DNA of 49,237 nucleotides from Porticoccaceae bacterium (GCA_023228865.1 JALOAH010000019.1:1-49237); one strand, 5' to 3'; counted from the first letter of the stretch, positions 17,101-26,710 are shown. The notes: generated by a model from the sequence alone, not told the origin. Numbers and translations: made by a program.

Positions 17101-18297
17101 ATGCGTAGAGCCGCCATTGTTTCACCTGTACGCACTGCGGTGGGAAAATTTCTCGGCACGCTGAGCTCATTTCAGGCGGGGGATCTCGCCGCCATTGTTC
17201 TTAGGGAATTAGTAGCGCGCACAAAGATTGATCCCGAAAGAATCGATGACGTCGTATTTGCCCAGGGTTATCCCAGCGGTGAGGCTCCCTGCGTTGCCCG
17301 CTGGGCGGCGCTGGCTGCGGATTTGCCGTTGTCGGTGCCCGGTTATCAGCTCGATCGTCGCTGCGGCAGCGGTTTGCAGGCCGTTATTGATGCCGCCATG
17401 ATGATTCAAACCGGCGTCGCCGATGTGGTTGTTGCCGGTGGCGTCGACAGCATGAGCAATGTGGAGTTTTATACCACCGATATGCGCAACGGCTCCCGCC
17501 TTGGTTCTGTTACCCTTCACGATCGCCTCGTTCGCGGCCGCATGATGTCGCAACCGGTGTCCCGTTGTGGCCATATTTCCGGAATGATCGAGACGGCGGA
17601 AAACCTCGCCAAAGACTATGGCATCAGCAGAGAGCAGTGCGACGAATATGCGGTGATGAGCCACCAGCGCGCCACCGCTGCCTGGGCGGCGGGAAAATTT
17701 GCCGATGAAATTGTTCCGGTAACCATTCCGCAAAGAAAAGGCGATCCCCTGATTTTTGCCAAAGACGAAGGTTACAGGGACGACGCCACAATGGAAAATC
17801 TTGCCAAACTCCGCCCCATAGAGGGCGGGGTGGTGACACCGGGCAATGCCAGCCAGCAAAACGACGCGGCAGCGGCCTGTTTGATTGTCGCTGAAGACAA
17901 ACTCGAAGAATTGTCTCTGGAACCCATGGGCTATTTTGTCAGTTGGGCTGCTGCGGGTTGTGATCCGTCGCGCATGGGCATAGGGCCTGTCCCCGCCGTA
18001 AAGCGCCTCTTTGAGCGCACCGGCATGGGCTGGGATCAAATGGATTTGGTGGAACTCAACGAAGCCTTTGCGTCTCAGGTACTGGCTGTTTTAAAAGGGT
18101 GGAACTGGGATGACCGTGAACGCCTCAATGTCAACGGTTCCGGCATTTCCCTCGGCCATCCCATAGGGGCAACCGGTGTCAGAATTCTCACCTCAATGAT
18201 GCACGAATTGCAGCGCAGGCAGGGCAAATATGCTCTGGAAACCATGTGCATAGGTGGCGGTCAGGGCATTGCCGCAATTTTTGAAGCCGCTTTGTAA
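17101..18297 (+). CDS. Acetyl-CoA acyltransferase (thiolase)
   Basis: The 398-residue thiolase has all catalytic residues: Cys88 in DRRCGSG, His in SGISLGHPIGATG and Cys in MCIGGGQG. ATG at 17101 was chosen over an in-frame TTG at 17095 because GTGAGG ends about 7 bp upstream of it. Together with the FadB-like protein it should complete beta-oxidation and release acetyl- or propionyl-CoA. It is the second intact thiolase of the block and is not closely similar to the one at 13.7 kb, so the two may act on different chain lengths or branches. Confidence 0.94.
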   Translation: MRRAAIVSPVRTAVGKFLGTLSSFQAGDLAAIVLRELVARTKIDPERIDDVVFAQGYPSGEAPCVARWAALAADLPLSVPGYQLDRRCGSGLQAVIDAAMMIQTGVADVVVAGGVDSMSNVEFYTTDMRNGSRLGSVTLHDRLVRGRMMSQPVSRCGHISGMIETAENLAKDYGISREQCDEYAVMSHQRATAAWAAGKFADEIVPVTIPQRKGDPLIFAKDEGYRDDATMENLAKLRPIEGGVVTPGNASQQNDAAAACLIVAEDKLEELSLEPMGYFVSWAAAGCDPSRMGIGPVPAVKRLFERTGMGWDQMDLVELNEAFASQVLAVLKGWNWDDRERLNVNGSGISLGHPIGATGVRILTSMMHELQRRQGKYALETMCIGGGQGIAAIFEAAL

Positions 18298-18345
18298 GTG
18301 ATGCACTATTTTTTCAATCAATAATAAATAGCCAGGGTAGAGCGG

Positions 18346-19092
18346 ATGAATAGATTGTCGGGAAAGGTCGCCATTATTACCGGTGGCGCTCAGGGCATGG
18401 GCGAATCCCACGCTCGCATGTTTGTTGCCCAGGGCGCCAAGGTGGTTATCACTGACATCAATAAAGAAAGGGGCGAGGCGCTGGCGGCGGAGCTTGGCGA
18501 CAGTGCTATCTTCCTGTCTCAGGATGTTGCCAGTGAAGAGGATTGGCAATTCGTCGTCAGCCGGGCGGAGGCGCATTTTGGTCTGGTCAATGCTCTGGTG
18601 AATAATGCCGGTGTCTTGGGGCCAGGTGCAGCACTCACCGATTTCAAGAAAAAAGATTTTGAAAATGTTTGTGCCATCAATCAGACGGGCGTCTTCCTCG
18701 GCATGCAGGCGGTGATTCCGGCAATGATCAAGGCGGGCGGTGGCGCCATTATTAATATTTCCTCAATCGCCGGTATTGTCGCCATCTACGGTTCGCCCAA
18801 TATCGCCTATAACGCCAGTAAATTTGCTGTCAGGGGTCTTACCAAGCAGGCTGCAGTGGAATATGGCCGCCATAATATCAGGGTAAACTCCGTGCATCCC
18901 GGCTTTGTCAAAACGCCGATGATGGCCGCAGCCTTAAGCGACGACGGCAGGGAAGCCTCTAAGCTGGTACCCTTAAACCGGCTGGCTGAACCCGCTGATA
19001 TTTCCAATCTTGTTGTTTTTCTCGCTTCCGATGAATCCGCTTACATTACCGGTGCCGAGCATGTTATTGATGGCGGGGTAACAGCGGTATAG
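18346..19092 (+). CDS. Short-chain dehydrogenase/reductase
   Basis: This 248-residue classical SDR has the cofactor loop TGGAQGMG at residues 12-19, an NNAG motif near residue 86, the catalytic Ser in NISSIAG and YNASK. The Asp after the second strand (TDIN) indicates NAD preference. Close relatives act on hydroxysteroids and cyclic alcohols (20-beta-HSD-like), but specificity is not decided by sequence. It lies 48 bp after the thiolase. Confidence 0.9.
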   Translation: MNRLSGKVAIITGGAQGMGESHARMFVAQGAKVVITDINKERGEALAAELGDSAIFLSQDVASEEDWQFVVSRAEAHFGLVNALVNNAGVLGPGAALTDFKKKDFENVCAINQTGVFLGMQAVIPAMIKAGGGAIINISSIAGIVAIYGSPNIAYNASKFAVRGLTKQAAVEYGRHNIRVNSVHPGFVKTPMMAAALSDDGREASKLVPLNRLAEPADISNLVVFLASDESAYITGAEHVIDGGVTAV

Positions 19093-19136
19093 GCAGCGCT
19101 CGTGCGGTGAAGCCGTTTTATAAACAGGTTTTAGTT

Positions 19137-19736
19137 ATGGACAAGTCAAATAAAGATAATCAGGATCAGAGCAATTTTTCACCTGGCTGGGGGCATAAAT
19201 CCGGTTTCCTGTCACTGGGGTCGGGCGCACCTATTGACAGTGGTGACAACCTCGCGATTGCCGACAGGTTTTTAATCACGGAAAGGGTCGCCAGATACTG
19301 CTGGGCTTATGACGAAAGACAAAGCCAGCATCTGGAAGACTGCTTTACCCCGAACGCCATCTGGGAGGGGACGGTCACTGGCGATGTCCAGATTGGTCCT
19401 TTTGTGGGGCGCGACACTATTATCGACTGGTTAACGGAATTTTGGCCTTACCAGCATGACCAGCGGCGTCATATGGTGTTAAATACGGTTGTAGAAAAAC
19501 AGGCTAAAGACAGCGCGCAAACCCTCAGCTATCTTCTGCTTATGTCTGCAGACAGCAATAGAGTTCAGCTGGAGACAACGGGTTTTTATCATTTATCCCT
19601 GGCCAAAATGGATTCAGAGTGGAGAATCAGCCATTTTCGCGCCGGGTTTGACTATCCTTTTTGGCCTGGGAAATTATCCCAGTTGAGTGAGAAAGGCAAA
19701 AAACGCCACGGGATTTCAGGGCAGGGTTCGGTATAG
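19137..19736 (+). CDS. SnoaL/NTF2-like protein
   Basis: The 199-residue protein has a cone-shaped NTF2-like fold pattern: helix with ITERVARYCWAYDERQ, then FTPNAIWEG, IGPFVGRDTIIDWL and a C-terminal strand WRISHFRAGFDYPFW. The family includes polyketide cyclases, ketosteroid isomerase and epoxide hydrolases, but I cannot place the chemistry. Start choice is uncertain: ATG 19137 is preferred, and a GTG at 19107 would add ten residues. It ends the unidirectional + strand block. Confidence 0.65.
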   Translation: MDKSNKDNQDQSNFSPGWGHKSGFLSLGSGAPIDSGDNLAIADRFLITERVARYCWAYDERQSQHLEDCFTPNAIWEGTVTGDVQIGPFVGRDTIIDWLTEFWPYQHDQRRHMVLNTVVEKQAKDSAQTLSYLLLMSADSNRVQLETTGFYHLSLAKMDSEWRISHFRAGFDYPFWPGKLSQLSEKGKKRHGISGQGSV

Positions 19737-19746
19737 AGCAAAAGCA

Positions 19747-19774
19747 TTGTCATTTTGTTATACCTTGATATAAT
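19747..19774 (+). promoter_or_regulatory. Promoter with overlapping TetR-type operator, site 1
   Basis: TTGTCA (19747-19752) and TATAAT (19769-19774) are 16 bp apart. The inverted repeat TTATACC-TT-GATATAA (19758-19773) covers the spacer and most of the -10 box, so a bound repressor would block this promoter. It is 29 bp upstream of the Nudix-like gene. Related repeats occur at 21112, 26647 and 28231. Confidence 0.65.
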
Positions 19775-19802
19775 CAAAAAATAATTCGTTACTGAACATA
19801 AT

Positions 19803-20264
19803 ATGAACGCCATCGCTATAAACAATGAAATGTCTCATGCCAACAGAGTTGTGGCAGCGCTGATAACCAATCAGGGTAAGCTGGCGCTGTTCAAGCGCAG
19901 CGCGAAAGTGACCTGCGACAATGGTATGTGGCACTGTATAACCGGGTTTATTGATCAGGGCAGGGAACCGCAGGATCAGGTGATTGAAGAGATTTGGCAA
20001 GAAGCCAATATTCACCAGGATAAGCTGGAATTTAAAAAATCAAAGACCATCAACGAATATGATGCCTGGGGCAATCAATGGGAAATCCACGCTTTCCTTT
20101 TTGAAAGTCAGACAGCTAATGTGGAACTAAACTGGGAAAATGACAGTGCCGCCTGGATATTTAGCCATGAACTCTCCCGCTTTAAAACAGTGAAGTGGCT
20201 GAAAAATATCCTCGACGTTTTTAATGACGATATCAAGGTTTTTTCTGGGATTGTCACGGAGTAG
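19803..20264 (+). CDS. Degenerate Nudix-fold protein
   Basis: The 153-residue protein has Nudix-like strands and a Nudix-box region at residues 48-70. Compared with G-x5-E-x7-R-E-U-x-E-E-x-G-U, the first Glu is Arg54, the Arg is Glu62, the third acid is Gln66 and the late Gly is Asn69; only Glu63 and Glu67 of the helix acids remain. Normal nucleoside-diphosphate hydrolysis is therefore doubtful. No clear ribosome binding site precedes the ATG. The gene has its own promoter/operator and converges on the TetR gene. Confidence 0.7.
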   Translation: MNAIAINNEMSHANRVVAALITNQGKLALFKRSAKVTCDNGMWHCITGFIDQGREPQDQVIEEIWQEANIHQDKLEFKKSKTINEYDAWGNQWEIHAFLFESQTANVELNWENDSAAWIFSHELSRFKTVKWLKNILDVFNDDIKVFSGIVTE

Positions 20265-20291
20265 TGGGTTTTAACGGCTTTAGACAGTGCC

Positions 20292-20939
20292 TCAGGGCTC
20301 CGCAGAAATTTTCTTTTTACTTTTTTCATAGAGCGCCAGCAAGGCATTCTGGTCTTCAGGTTTGATAAAGCTCAAAACAGTGATCACTGTTCCACAGACC
20401 ACGTGGGCTTTGAACTCCTCGTCAGACATATCGAAGTTGATCCACATCTCCATTAGGCCGGTGAAATGAGCCATGAGGGCGTAAGCCACTATATTGATAT
20501 TATCCTCTTTAAGGCAACTGTTTCCCGGTATGGATTCGGCAGCCATTTTCCAGTAGGAAAACGTTCGCTTCATAAATGCGGGGCGATGTTCTGCGTGGGT
20601 GACACCCAGCAGTACTTGATAAAGAGGGCGAAGAAATACGGCATCTTTAATAAAAATGTCTGCAGCAGTTTCTGAAGCTTCAATAACATGGAAAAGAGGA
20701 TTCTTTTTTTTGAAACTGAAGCCTTCTTCAAAAAAACGATCGAGATTTTTTAATAAAAGAGAATAAAGAATTGCTTCTTTAGAGCCAAAAAGATTAAACG
20801 GCGTTGCTGGGCTAACTTCTGATTCCGCCGCCAATCGCCGTACCGAAAAGTTGGTGTTTCCTGTTTCCCTGATCAAGCGCTCTGCCGTATCGATGATTCG
20901 ATTTTGGCGCTCAAGTGTTTGTTTTTCTCGTAATTTCAT
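20292..20939 (-). CDS. TetR/AcrR-family transcriptional regulator
   Basis: The 215-residue protein has the TetR N-terminal helix-turn-helix: RIIDTAERLIRETG, then FSVRRLAAESEVSPATPFNL with FGSKEAILYSLL. The C-terminal ligand domain is divergent. It is transcribed away from the TonB-dependent receptor. Four inverted repeats of TTATATC-N2-GATATAA type lie in front of nearby genes, one of them in this intergenic region, so this protein is the obvious candidate to bind them. The nearest site is 173 bp from its own start, so autoregulation is uncertain. Confidence 0.88.
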   Translation of the reverse strand: MKLREKQTLERQNRIIDTAERLIRETGNTNFSVRRLAAESEVSPATPFNLFGSKEAILYSLLLKNLDRFFEEGFSFKKKNPLFHVIEASETAADIFIKDAVFLRPLYQVLLGVTHAEHRPAFMKRTFSYWKMAAESIPGNSCLKEDNINIVAYALMAHFTGLMEMWINFDMSDEEFKAHVVCGTVITVLSFIKPEDQNALLALYEKSKKKISAEP

Positions 20940-21307
20940 GGTGTTACGTTCGTCCTGTCGTTAATGGGCTGCATCAATTCCGTGGTTTTTGCTGGGTTAC
21001 TATATAAAAGTGGCGCTTATTTTAACCAGTATAAAGTCAAAAGCCATATCTAAGAACAGGATCCTTGCGACGATTTTTTATTTTTCCAACCCTGTAGGTA
21101 TTGCCAAATAGGTATATCGTGGTATATTGATATTGCTTGGTATTATTAAAGCGAACTCTAAAAAATAAAAAACTGAGGTTTTTTTATCAATGATCCAATC
21201 CGGTAAACTCAATCTCCATTAACCAAGTATTGTGCCTGTTCGAGTATGCCTCTGAATGGGTGCTGTGCTTTTTGAAAAAATCAAATCCTACACACAGGGG
21301 AAAAATA
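20940..21307. other. Divergent intergenic region between tetR-type gene and receptor
   Basis: These 368 AT-rich bases hold no convincing gene. They contain a receptor promoter and operator (21101-21128) and an AT-rich tract near 21000 that could include the regulator's promoter. A leader of about 170 nt separates the receptor promoter from its start codon. CCAA and TTGG arms around the operator (near 21104 and 21137) extend its symmetry. Confidence 0.6.
21101..21128 (+). promoter_or_regulatory. Receptor promoter with overlapping operator, site 2
   Basis: TTGCCA (21101-21106) and TATATT (21123-21128) are spaced by 16 bp. The repeat GTATATC-GT-GGTATAT (21112-21127) matches TTATATC-N2-GATATAA at 11 of 14 arm positions and again overlaps the -10 box. 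The geometry is the same as at site 1, which argues for one repressor. Confidence 0.6.
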
Positions 21308-23695
21308 ATGGAAAATACAGTGTCATCACTCCTAAATCCTAATGCTTCGGCCAGAAAATTTCAGCGTCTTTGTCTGGCAGCTGCAGTGTCTTCTACAGGT
21401 ATTTTCGTTGCCGCGCCAGCGGCAGCGTTTAGCCTGGAAGAAGTTGTTGTAACTGCTCAAAAACGCCAGGAAAGTGCCCAGGAAGTGGGTATGTCCATTA
21501 CTGCGTTATCCGGTGATTCTTTGCTGGAAAAGTCTGTAATCGCTACCAGTGATCTCGGTAAAGTGGTACCGGGTTTTGTGTACACCCAGGCGCCCAGAGG
21601 CACACCTATCTATACGTTGCGGGGAATTGGCTTCGACGACAACTCGCTGGCGTCTGCGCCCACGGTGTCTACCTATATGGATGAGGTGGCAATGCCTTAC
21701 CCGGTCATGTCCAGGCACACCACGTTTGATCTCGAAAGGGTGGAGGTTCTCAAAGGCCCCCAGGGCATTCTCTTCGGTCAAAATTCTACCGGCGGCGCCA
21801 TTAACTTTATTGCCGCAAAACCAACAGAAGAATTTTCTGCCGGTGTCGATGTGAGTTATGGGCGCTTCAATACCTCTGATGTTCGTGGTTATGTTAGCGG
21901 CGCTCTCAGCGATACTTTTCGCGTTCGCCTGAGTGGTATGAAAATTGACTCCGATGAGTGGCAGAAAAGCTATACCAGGGATGATGAACTGGGTGAACAG
22001 GATATTTTTGCCGGTCGTTTTATCGCCGAGTGGGAACCCACTGAGGATCTGCTGGTGACCTTGAACCTCCATGGCTGGACTGACAAGTCAGACACCCAGG
22101 CGGCGCAACTTTTAGAGGTTAAACCCTCGTTGGATGGCTTTACCTATCCTGAGTATGACGCGTATCCACGTTCCCCCGATGATGCGCGGGCTGCTGACTG
22201 GGACGCCAATCCCCCCCTTCCTTTTGTGCGCGATGATGAGTTAATGCAGTCTTCCGTTCGAGTTGACTATAACCTCGCCGAGGATATTACCCTAACCTCG
22301 ATAACATCCTATGCAAGCTACGAACAAAATTTTGTTCAGGATACGGACGGTTCCGACTTGCAGAATTTTTCCCTGAGAAATATCGGTGAAATTGATTCTT
22401 TCTCCCAGGAACTGCGTCTTACCGGAACTTCCGATAGCTTGGAATGGATCGTCGGGGCAAATTATACGGAGGACGAATCCGCTGATAAAACTGAGTATTA
22501 CTACCAGAAAAACTCGGTTAACCAAGGCTTTCTGGGTATTTTTCAATCCTATTCAACCGCTGATCAGGACGTTAAAAATTATGCGGCCTTTGCAAACCTT
22601 GCCTGGTCGTTTTCCGACAATCTAACCCTAAATCTTGGCACACGATATACCAAAGATGAAAGAGATTACGAAGGCTGTACCGGTGATCTTGGCGATGGTT
22701 CCTCAGCCTTTGCCTTTAACACCATTCTGGATTTGATTTTCCCAGATCTGGCTCCCCACACGATTCAACCCGGTGGTTGCACCACATCAGATAACGGTAT
22801 TCCCGGTCTGGTTAATAGATCCCTGGATGAAGATAATGTCAGCTGGCGCGTGGGTCTCGATTGGCAGGTAACTCCTGATTTTCTTACCTATGCCAATATC
22901 AGCAAAGGCTATAAATCCGGCAGTATTCCTGCGGTCAACACCGCATCTGCATTCCAGATACAGCCAGTGGTTCAGGAGTCGGTTCTCGCCTATGAACTTG
23001 GTTTCAAGTCCGATTTGATGGAGAGTCGCGCTCAACTTAATGCCGCTGCCTTTTATTATGACTATAGCGACAAACAGCTTCGCGGCCGCATACTGGATCC
23101 CTTTGGCATATTCGGTATTCTTGAGACCCTGCTGAATATTCCTGAATCCGAGGTTTACGGTGTTGAAGTGGATGCGAAAATAACACCTGTGGAAGGTTTG
23201 TTGCTCGGTGTTGCGGCTTCTTATGTTGAGACAGAAGTTACCAGCGATTTTTTTGCCTACGATCCTGTGGGTAACGAGTTCAATTACAAAGGGCAGAGCT
23301 TTCCCCATACGCCGGAGCTCCACATAACGGCAACGGCCAACTATGAGTTTGGTATTTCACAAACCCTGAACGGTTTTATTGGCGCCGATGTTCTTTATCA
23401 GGATGAAACCACAGGCTTATTTAATGACCCAGCGCTTGTCGGCAGCACGGTGGCATCGCCAACCCTGAGGCCGGGTCAGATGGTTGATCCAGACACGTTC
23501 AAAGTGGATTCCTACGCCACCGTGGATGCCCGTTTTGGTGTCGAAGCCGCGGATGGCAGCTGGAAGGCCTGGATTTGGGGTAGAAACATCACTGATAAAT
23601 ACTATTGGAATAATTCCACCCAGTCATTGGACAACCTTTACCGTCTAGCGTCAATGCCAAGAACCTACGGCGCCGCAGTTTCTTATCGATTCTAG
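21308..23695 (+). CDS. TonB-dependent outer-membrane receptor
   Basis: The 795-residue precursor has a signal peptide (hydrophobic stretch around residues 22-40 ending APAAAFS), then EEVVVTAQKR, the TonB-box/plug start. The plug includes GPQGILFGQNSTGGAINF, and the beta-barrel ends in YGAAVSYRF with terminal Phe. ATG 21308 was chosen because AGGGG lies 8 bp upstream; an in-frame TTG at 21230 would put a long unlikely extension before the signal peptide. It belongs to the broad family used for siderophores and for large hydrophobic substrates. In this context import of the pathway substrate is more likely than iron uptake. Confidence 0.92.
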   Translation: MENTVSSLLNPNASARKFQRLCLAAAVSSTGIFVAAPAAAFSLEEVVVTAQKRQESAQEVGMSITALSGDSLLEKSVIATSDLGKVVPGFVYTQAPRGTPIYTLRGIGFDDNSLASAPTVSTYMDEVAMPYPVMSRHTTFDLERVEVLKGPQGILFGQNSTGGAINFIAAKPTEEFSAGVDVSYGRFNTSDVRGYVSGALSDTFRVRLSGMKIDSDEWQKSYTRDDELGEQDIFAGRFIAEWEPTEDLLVTLNLHGWTDKSDTQAAQLLEVKPSLDGFTYPEYDAYPRSPDDARAADWDANPPLPFVRDDELMQSSVRVDYNLAEDITLTSITSYASYEQNFVQDTDGSDLQNFSLRNIGEIDSFSQELRLTGTSDSLEWIVGANYTEDESADKTEYYYQKNSVNQGFLGIFQSYSTADQDVKNYAAFANLAWSFSDNLTLNLGTRYTKDERDYEGCTGDLGDGSSAFAFNTILDLIFPDLAPHTIQPGGCTTSDNGIPGLVNRSLDEDNVSWRVGLDWQVTPDFLTYANISKGYKSGSIPAVNTASAFQIQPVVQESVLAYELGFKSDLMESRAQLNAAAFYYDYSDKQLRGRILDPFGIFGILETLLNIPESEVYGVEVDAKITPVEGLLLGVAASYVETEVTSDFFAYDPVGNEFNYKGQSFPHTPELHITATANYEFGISQTLNGFIGADVLYQDETTGLFNDPALVGSTVASPTLRPGQMVDPDTFKVDSYATVDARFGVEAADGSWKAWIWGRNITDKYYWNNSTQSLDNLYRLASMPRTYGAAVSYRF

Positions 23696-23757
23696 AAACG
23701 GTGGATTCTATGCTGTAATAACGAGTAGTAGCGTTTGAGCATAACGAGGTTGTTGTC

Positions 23758-25665
23758 ATGAAGTATTGGCTTTTACTCTGTGTTTTTTTTGCCATTTTTC
23801 CACTCATGGCTGAAGAGAATGAGAGCGCCAATCAGCCTGATGCCCAGGCCGCTCCTGAAGGCCGTTTTTCTACGGTTGAGGGAAACCGTTCCGCCTCCCA
23901 CCCGGGGGCGGAGCTGTTTCAAACCCAGTGCGCGAGCTGTCATTTGCGGGGAGTTTCCCACGCGCCCCACAAAAATATGCTGGAGTTATTGTCTCCGGAA
24001 TCTATTATTGCAACGCTGACGTCCGGCTCAATGAAAGAGCAGGGCGCAGGATTGGATGCCACGCAAAAAAGCGAGCTTGCGGAATATCTCTCTAATACAA
24101 GCGTCGACGCTGACAAGATTCCTGAAACTGTCTGTGGTGCTGAAATATCATTCTTTGATTTTGATGATTTCCCGGGGTGGACAGGTTGGGGAATTGATCA
24201 CAGTAATTCGCGAACCATTTCTTCGAGCCAAGCGGGTATCAACAGTGAAAATGTCGACAAATTAAAGTTTAAATGGGCATTTGGCTTTCCCAACAGTAGT
24301 AGAGTTAGGTCGCAGCCTACCCCTGCAGGAGGCGGCCTTTTTGTTGGCAGCCATAATGGCGCTGTCTATTTTCTCGATCGGGAAACAGGCTGTGTGCGCT
24401 GGAAATTTCAGGCATCTGCGGAAGTACGAACTACCATCCTGATATCTCCCTGGGAAAAAGGGGATACCACAGCTTCGCCGCAGCTTTATTTTGGTGATTT
24501 TCTGGGTAACCTTTACGCAGTAAAAGCGTTGACAGGTGAATTAATTTGGAAGATGCGGGTGGATCCCCATCCAAGTGCCACTATCACTGGCACCCCGGTT
24601 TTGTTTGAAAACAAGCTGTTTGTGCCTGTATCTTCGTTGGAGGTTATTTCGGCGGCTAATCCAAAATTTTCCTGCTGCACATTCAGGGGATCGATAACCG
24701 CTGTGGATGCCGACAGTGGCGAGGAACTTTGGAAAACCCATACTATTGCTGAAGAACCTAGAGTCATTGGCAAAAACCGCATAGGGACAGAGATGGTGGG
24801 GCCATCTGGTGCGCCAGTCTGGAATAGCCCATCAATCGATAAAAAGAGAAAGCTGCTGTTTTTCGGCACCGGTGAAAATTATATGTCGCCGGCCACAAAA
24901 ACCAGCGATGCAATATTTGCTATTTCGCTGGATACAGGCGCAGTGCAATGGGTCTATCAGGGAACAGCAAATGATGCCTTCAATGTGTCCTGCTTGGTTA
25001 AAGACAGACTGAATTGCCCTGAAGAGGATGGCCCTGATCTCGATTTTGGTGCGGCCACCGTTTTTGTGCCCGACGCCCGTGATGGCGAAGGCCTTGTTAT
25101 CGGCGGTCAAAAATCAGGGGTTGTTCATGCCCTGAATCCTGACAATGGCGAACTTATCTGGAAGTCGCGGGTTGGCCGTGGCGGTATTGTCGGCGGTGTC
25201 CATTTTGGCATGGCTCGCGAAGGCGACAGACTTTTTGTTCCCATTTCAGATACGCCTGATGGCAATGATCATGATAGGTCTCCCAGGCCGGGTTTGTTTG
25301 GTTTGGATATTGAAAGTGGCGGAGAAGTATTGGAATCGCCCATGCAAGATACTTGCGGTGGTCGAGAGTTTTGCTATCCAGGTATATCGGCAGCCATAAC
25401 GGCGACACCGGAATTGATTTTTGCTGGCGGCACCGATGGCTTTATTCGCGCCTATGACAGCAAAAATGGCAATGTTCTCTGGCAAGAATTCACTGCCAAG
25501 ACGTATTCGACAGTATCCGGAGTCGACGCTCGGGGCGGCAGTCTCAGTGGCGGTGCGGGGCCTGTAGCCTATAAGAGTATGCTTTTTGTCAGTTCTGGAT
25601 ATTCCTTTGCCAATTTAGCAGGTGGCAATGTCTTAATTGCTTACGAAGTAGATGCAAGAGAATAG
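23758..25665 (+). CDS. Periplasmic cytochrome c-PQQ dehydrogenase (PVA dehydrogenase-like)
   Basis: This 635-residue exported protein has a signal peptide (residues 1-18), one haem c site CASCH (Cys58, Cys61, His62), and then a beta-propeller of PQQ-enzyme repeats such as GAVYFLDRETGCVRWKF and LYAVKALTGELIWKM. The order cytochrome domain first, propeller second resembles polyvinyl-alcohol dehydrogenases. It should oxidise an alcohol in the periplasm and pass electrons to its own haem. It lies 62 bp after the receptor and probably shares its promoter. The substrate is unknown. Confidence 0.88.
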   Translation: MKYWLLLCVFFAIFPLMAEENESANQPDAQAAPEGRFSTVEGNRSASHPGAELFQTQCASCHLRGVSHAPHKNMLELLSPESIIATLTSGSMKEQGAGLDATQKSELAEYLSNTSVDADKIPETVCGAEISFFDFDDFPGWTGWGIDHSNSRTISSSQAGINSENVDKLKFKWAFGFPNSSRVRSQPTPAGGGLFVGSHNGAVYFLDRETGCVRWKFQASAEVRTTILISPWEKGDTTASPQLYFGDFLGNLYAVKALTGELIWKMRVDPHPSATITGTPVLFENKLFVPVSSLEVISAANPKFSCCTFRGSITAVDADSGEELWKTHTIAEEPRVIGKNRIGTEMVGPSGAPVWNSPSIDKKRKLLFFGTGENYMSPATKTSDAIFAISLDTGAVQWVYQGTANDAFNVSCLVKDRLNCPEEDGPDLDFGAATVFVPDARDGEGLVIGGQKSGVVHALNPDNGELIWKSRVGRGGIVGGVHFGMAREGDRLFVPISDTPDGNDHDRSPRPGLFGLDIESGGEVLESPMQDTCGGREFCYPGISAAITATPELIFAGGTDGFIRAYDSKNGNVLWQEFTAKTYSTVSGVDARGGSLSGGAGPVAYKSMLFVSSGYSFANLAGGNVLIAYEVDARE

Positions 25666-25750
25666 TGATCAAAGCGCTTGTTATTGCTCAACTAATTTAA
25701 CCAATCTCCACAAAAGTTGCTGATTCACAAAATTAAATGAGAGAAATTGA

Positions 25751-26623
25751 ATGAGTGCTATCAATGACGGTTTGGACAGGTACTTGCAATACCCCGGTCA
25801 GTTTGAGGATGAGGGTGTCGTTTGTATTCCCAGTGCGCTGAATAGCGATGAAATGAACCTTCTGGAAGAAGCCTATGAAGAGCATTTTAATCGCGCCAAG
25901 TCTATCGCTGAAGTTATGTATGGGGACGGTAAGGATGAAATTTATTTTTTAACGGATAACACGTTGGAAAATAGTCCCTATTATCAAAAAATAATAAAAG
26001 AAACTCGTTTGGCTGATATCGTGCAAGACCTCTTTCGAGGAGAAGATGTTTATTACCACCTCGAGCAAATGTGGAATAAGCAGGGTGGTGCGCGCAGAAC
26101 TGCTTGGCATCAGGATACAGCCTATCTTCCTTTCTCTGGTTCGGGCTTAATTATTCTCTGGATTCCCCTAGAAGATCTCGACGCTGAGAATGTGCTTGAA
26201 GTCGTGCGAGGTTCTCATAAAAGCACGTTATACAACGCGTCACTCTATGATCCCAAGGATGTCACCGCGCCGCTTTACGACGAAAAATATTTGCCAAGAT
26301 TGCCAGATATCGAAAAAGAAAGAAATAAATGGAATATTTTTTCGACGGCAATGAAGCGCGGTGATGTGCTCGCTTTACACCCAGGTTGTTTGCATGGTGG
26401 CGCGTCAACAAAATCTGGAAAAATTCGCAGGAGCTATACTTTCCGCTTTTTTTCTCCTAGTGCAATTTATACGCCTCTCCCGGAAAATATTGATCTCGAT
26501 CACAATGAGTTTTCCAATCAGCGTCAGGATACGGACGAGAGAATTGTGCTCAAAGGTTTTGATGAATTAAGTCCTGGGGATAGTCTTAGCAAAAGCTCTG
26601 CGTGGAAAAAATTAGATCTTTAG
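25751..26623 (+). CDS. PhyH-type Fe(II)/2-oxoglutarate dioxygenase
   Basis: The 290-residue protein has the phytanoyl-CoA dioxygenase pattern. The iron ligands are His120 and Asp122 in WHQDTAYL and the distal His215 in CLHGGAS, and an Arg at 226/227 is placed to bind 2-oxoglutarate. It should hydroxylate an unactivated carbon in the cytoplasm. The coding sequence is AT-richer than the beta-oxidation genes. It follows the PQQ enzyme after 85 bp without a visible promoter, so it is probably the last gene of the receptor operon. Confidence 0.88.
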   Translation: MSAINDGLDRYLQYPGQFEDEGVVCIPSALNSDEMNLLEEAYEEHFNRAKSIAEVMYGDGKDEIYFLTDNTLENSPYYQKIIKETRLADIVQDLFRGEDVYYHLEQMWNKQGGARRTAWHQDTAYLPFSGSGLIILWIPLEDLDAENVLEVVRGSHKSTLYNASLYDPKDVTAPLYDEKYLPRLPDIEKERNKWNIFSTAMKRGDVLALHPGCLHGGASTKSGKIRRSYTFRFFSPSAIYTPLPENIDLDHNEFSNQRQDTDERIVLKGFDELSPGDSLSKSSAWKKLDL

Positions 26624-26634
26624 CCGGTTAAAGC

Positions 26635-26663
26635 ATGACTTTTTTGTTATATCACGATATAAT
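26635..26663 (+). promoter_or_regulatory. Promoter with overlapping operator, site 3 (best match)
   Basis: The inverted repeat TTATATC-AC-GATATAA (26647-26662) has perfect 7-bp arms. A TATAAT box at 26658-26663 overlaps its right arm, and ATGACT at 26635-26640 gives a 17-bp spacer. It drives the luciferase-like monooxygenase gene at 26711 and best defines the motif shared with sites 1, 2 and 4. Confidence 0.7.
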
Positions 26664-26710
26664 TTAATGAAAGAAACGAATCGTAGTTAATATTAATTTG
26701 GAGAAATATA

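Noticed and set aside
21230..21307. Longer receptor start at TTG 21230
   Set aside because: It would add 26 residues before a normal signal peptide; ATG 21308 has a good ribosome binding site.
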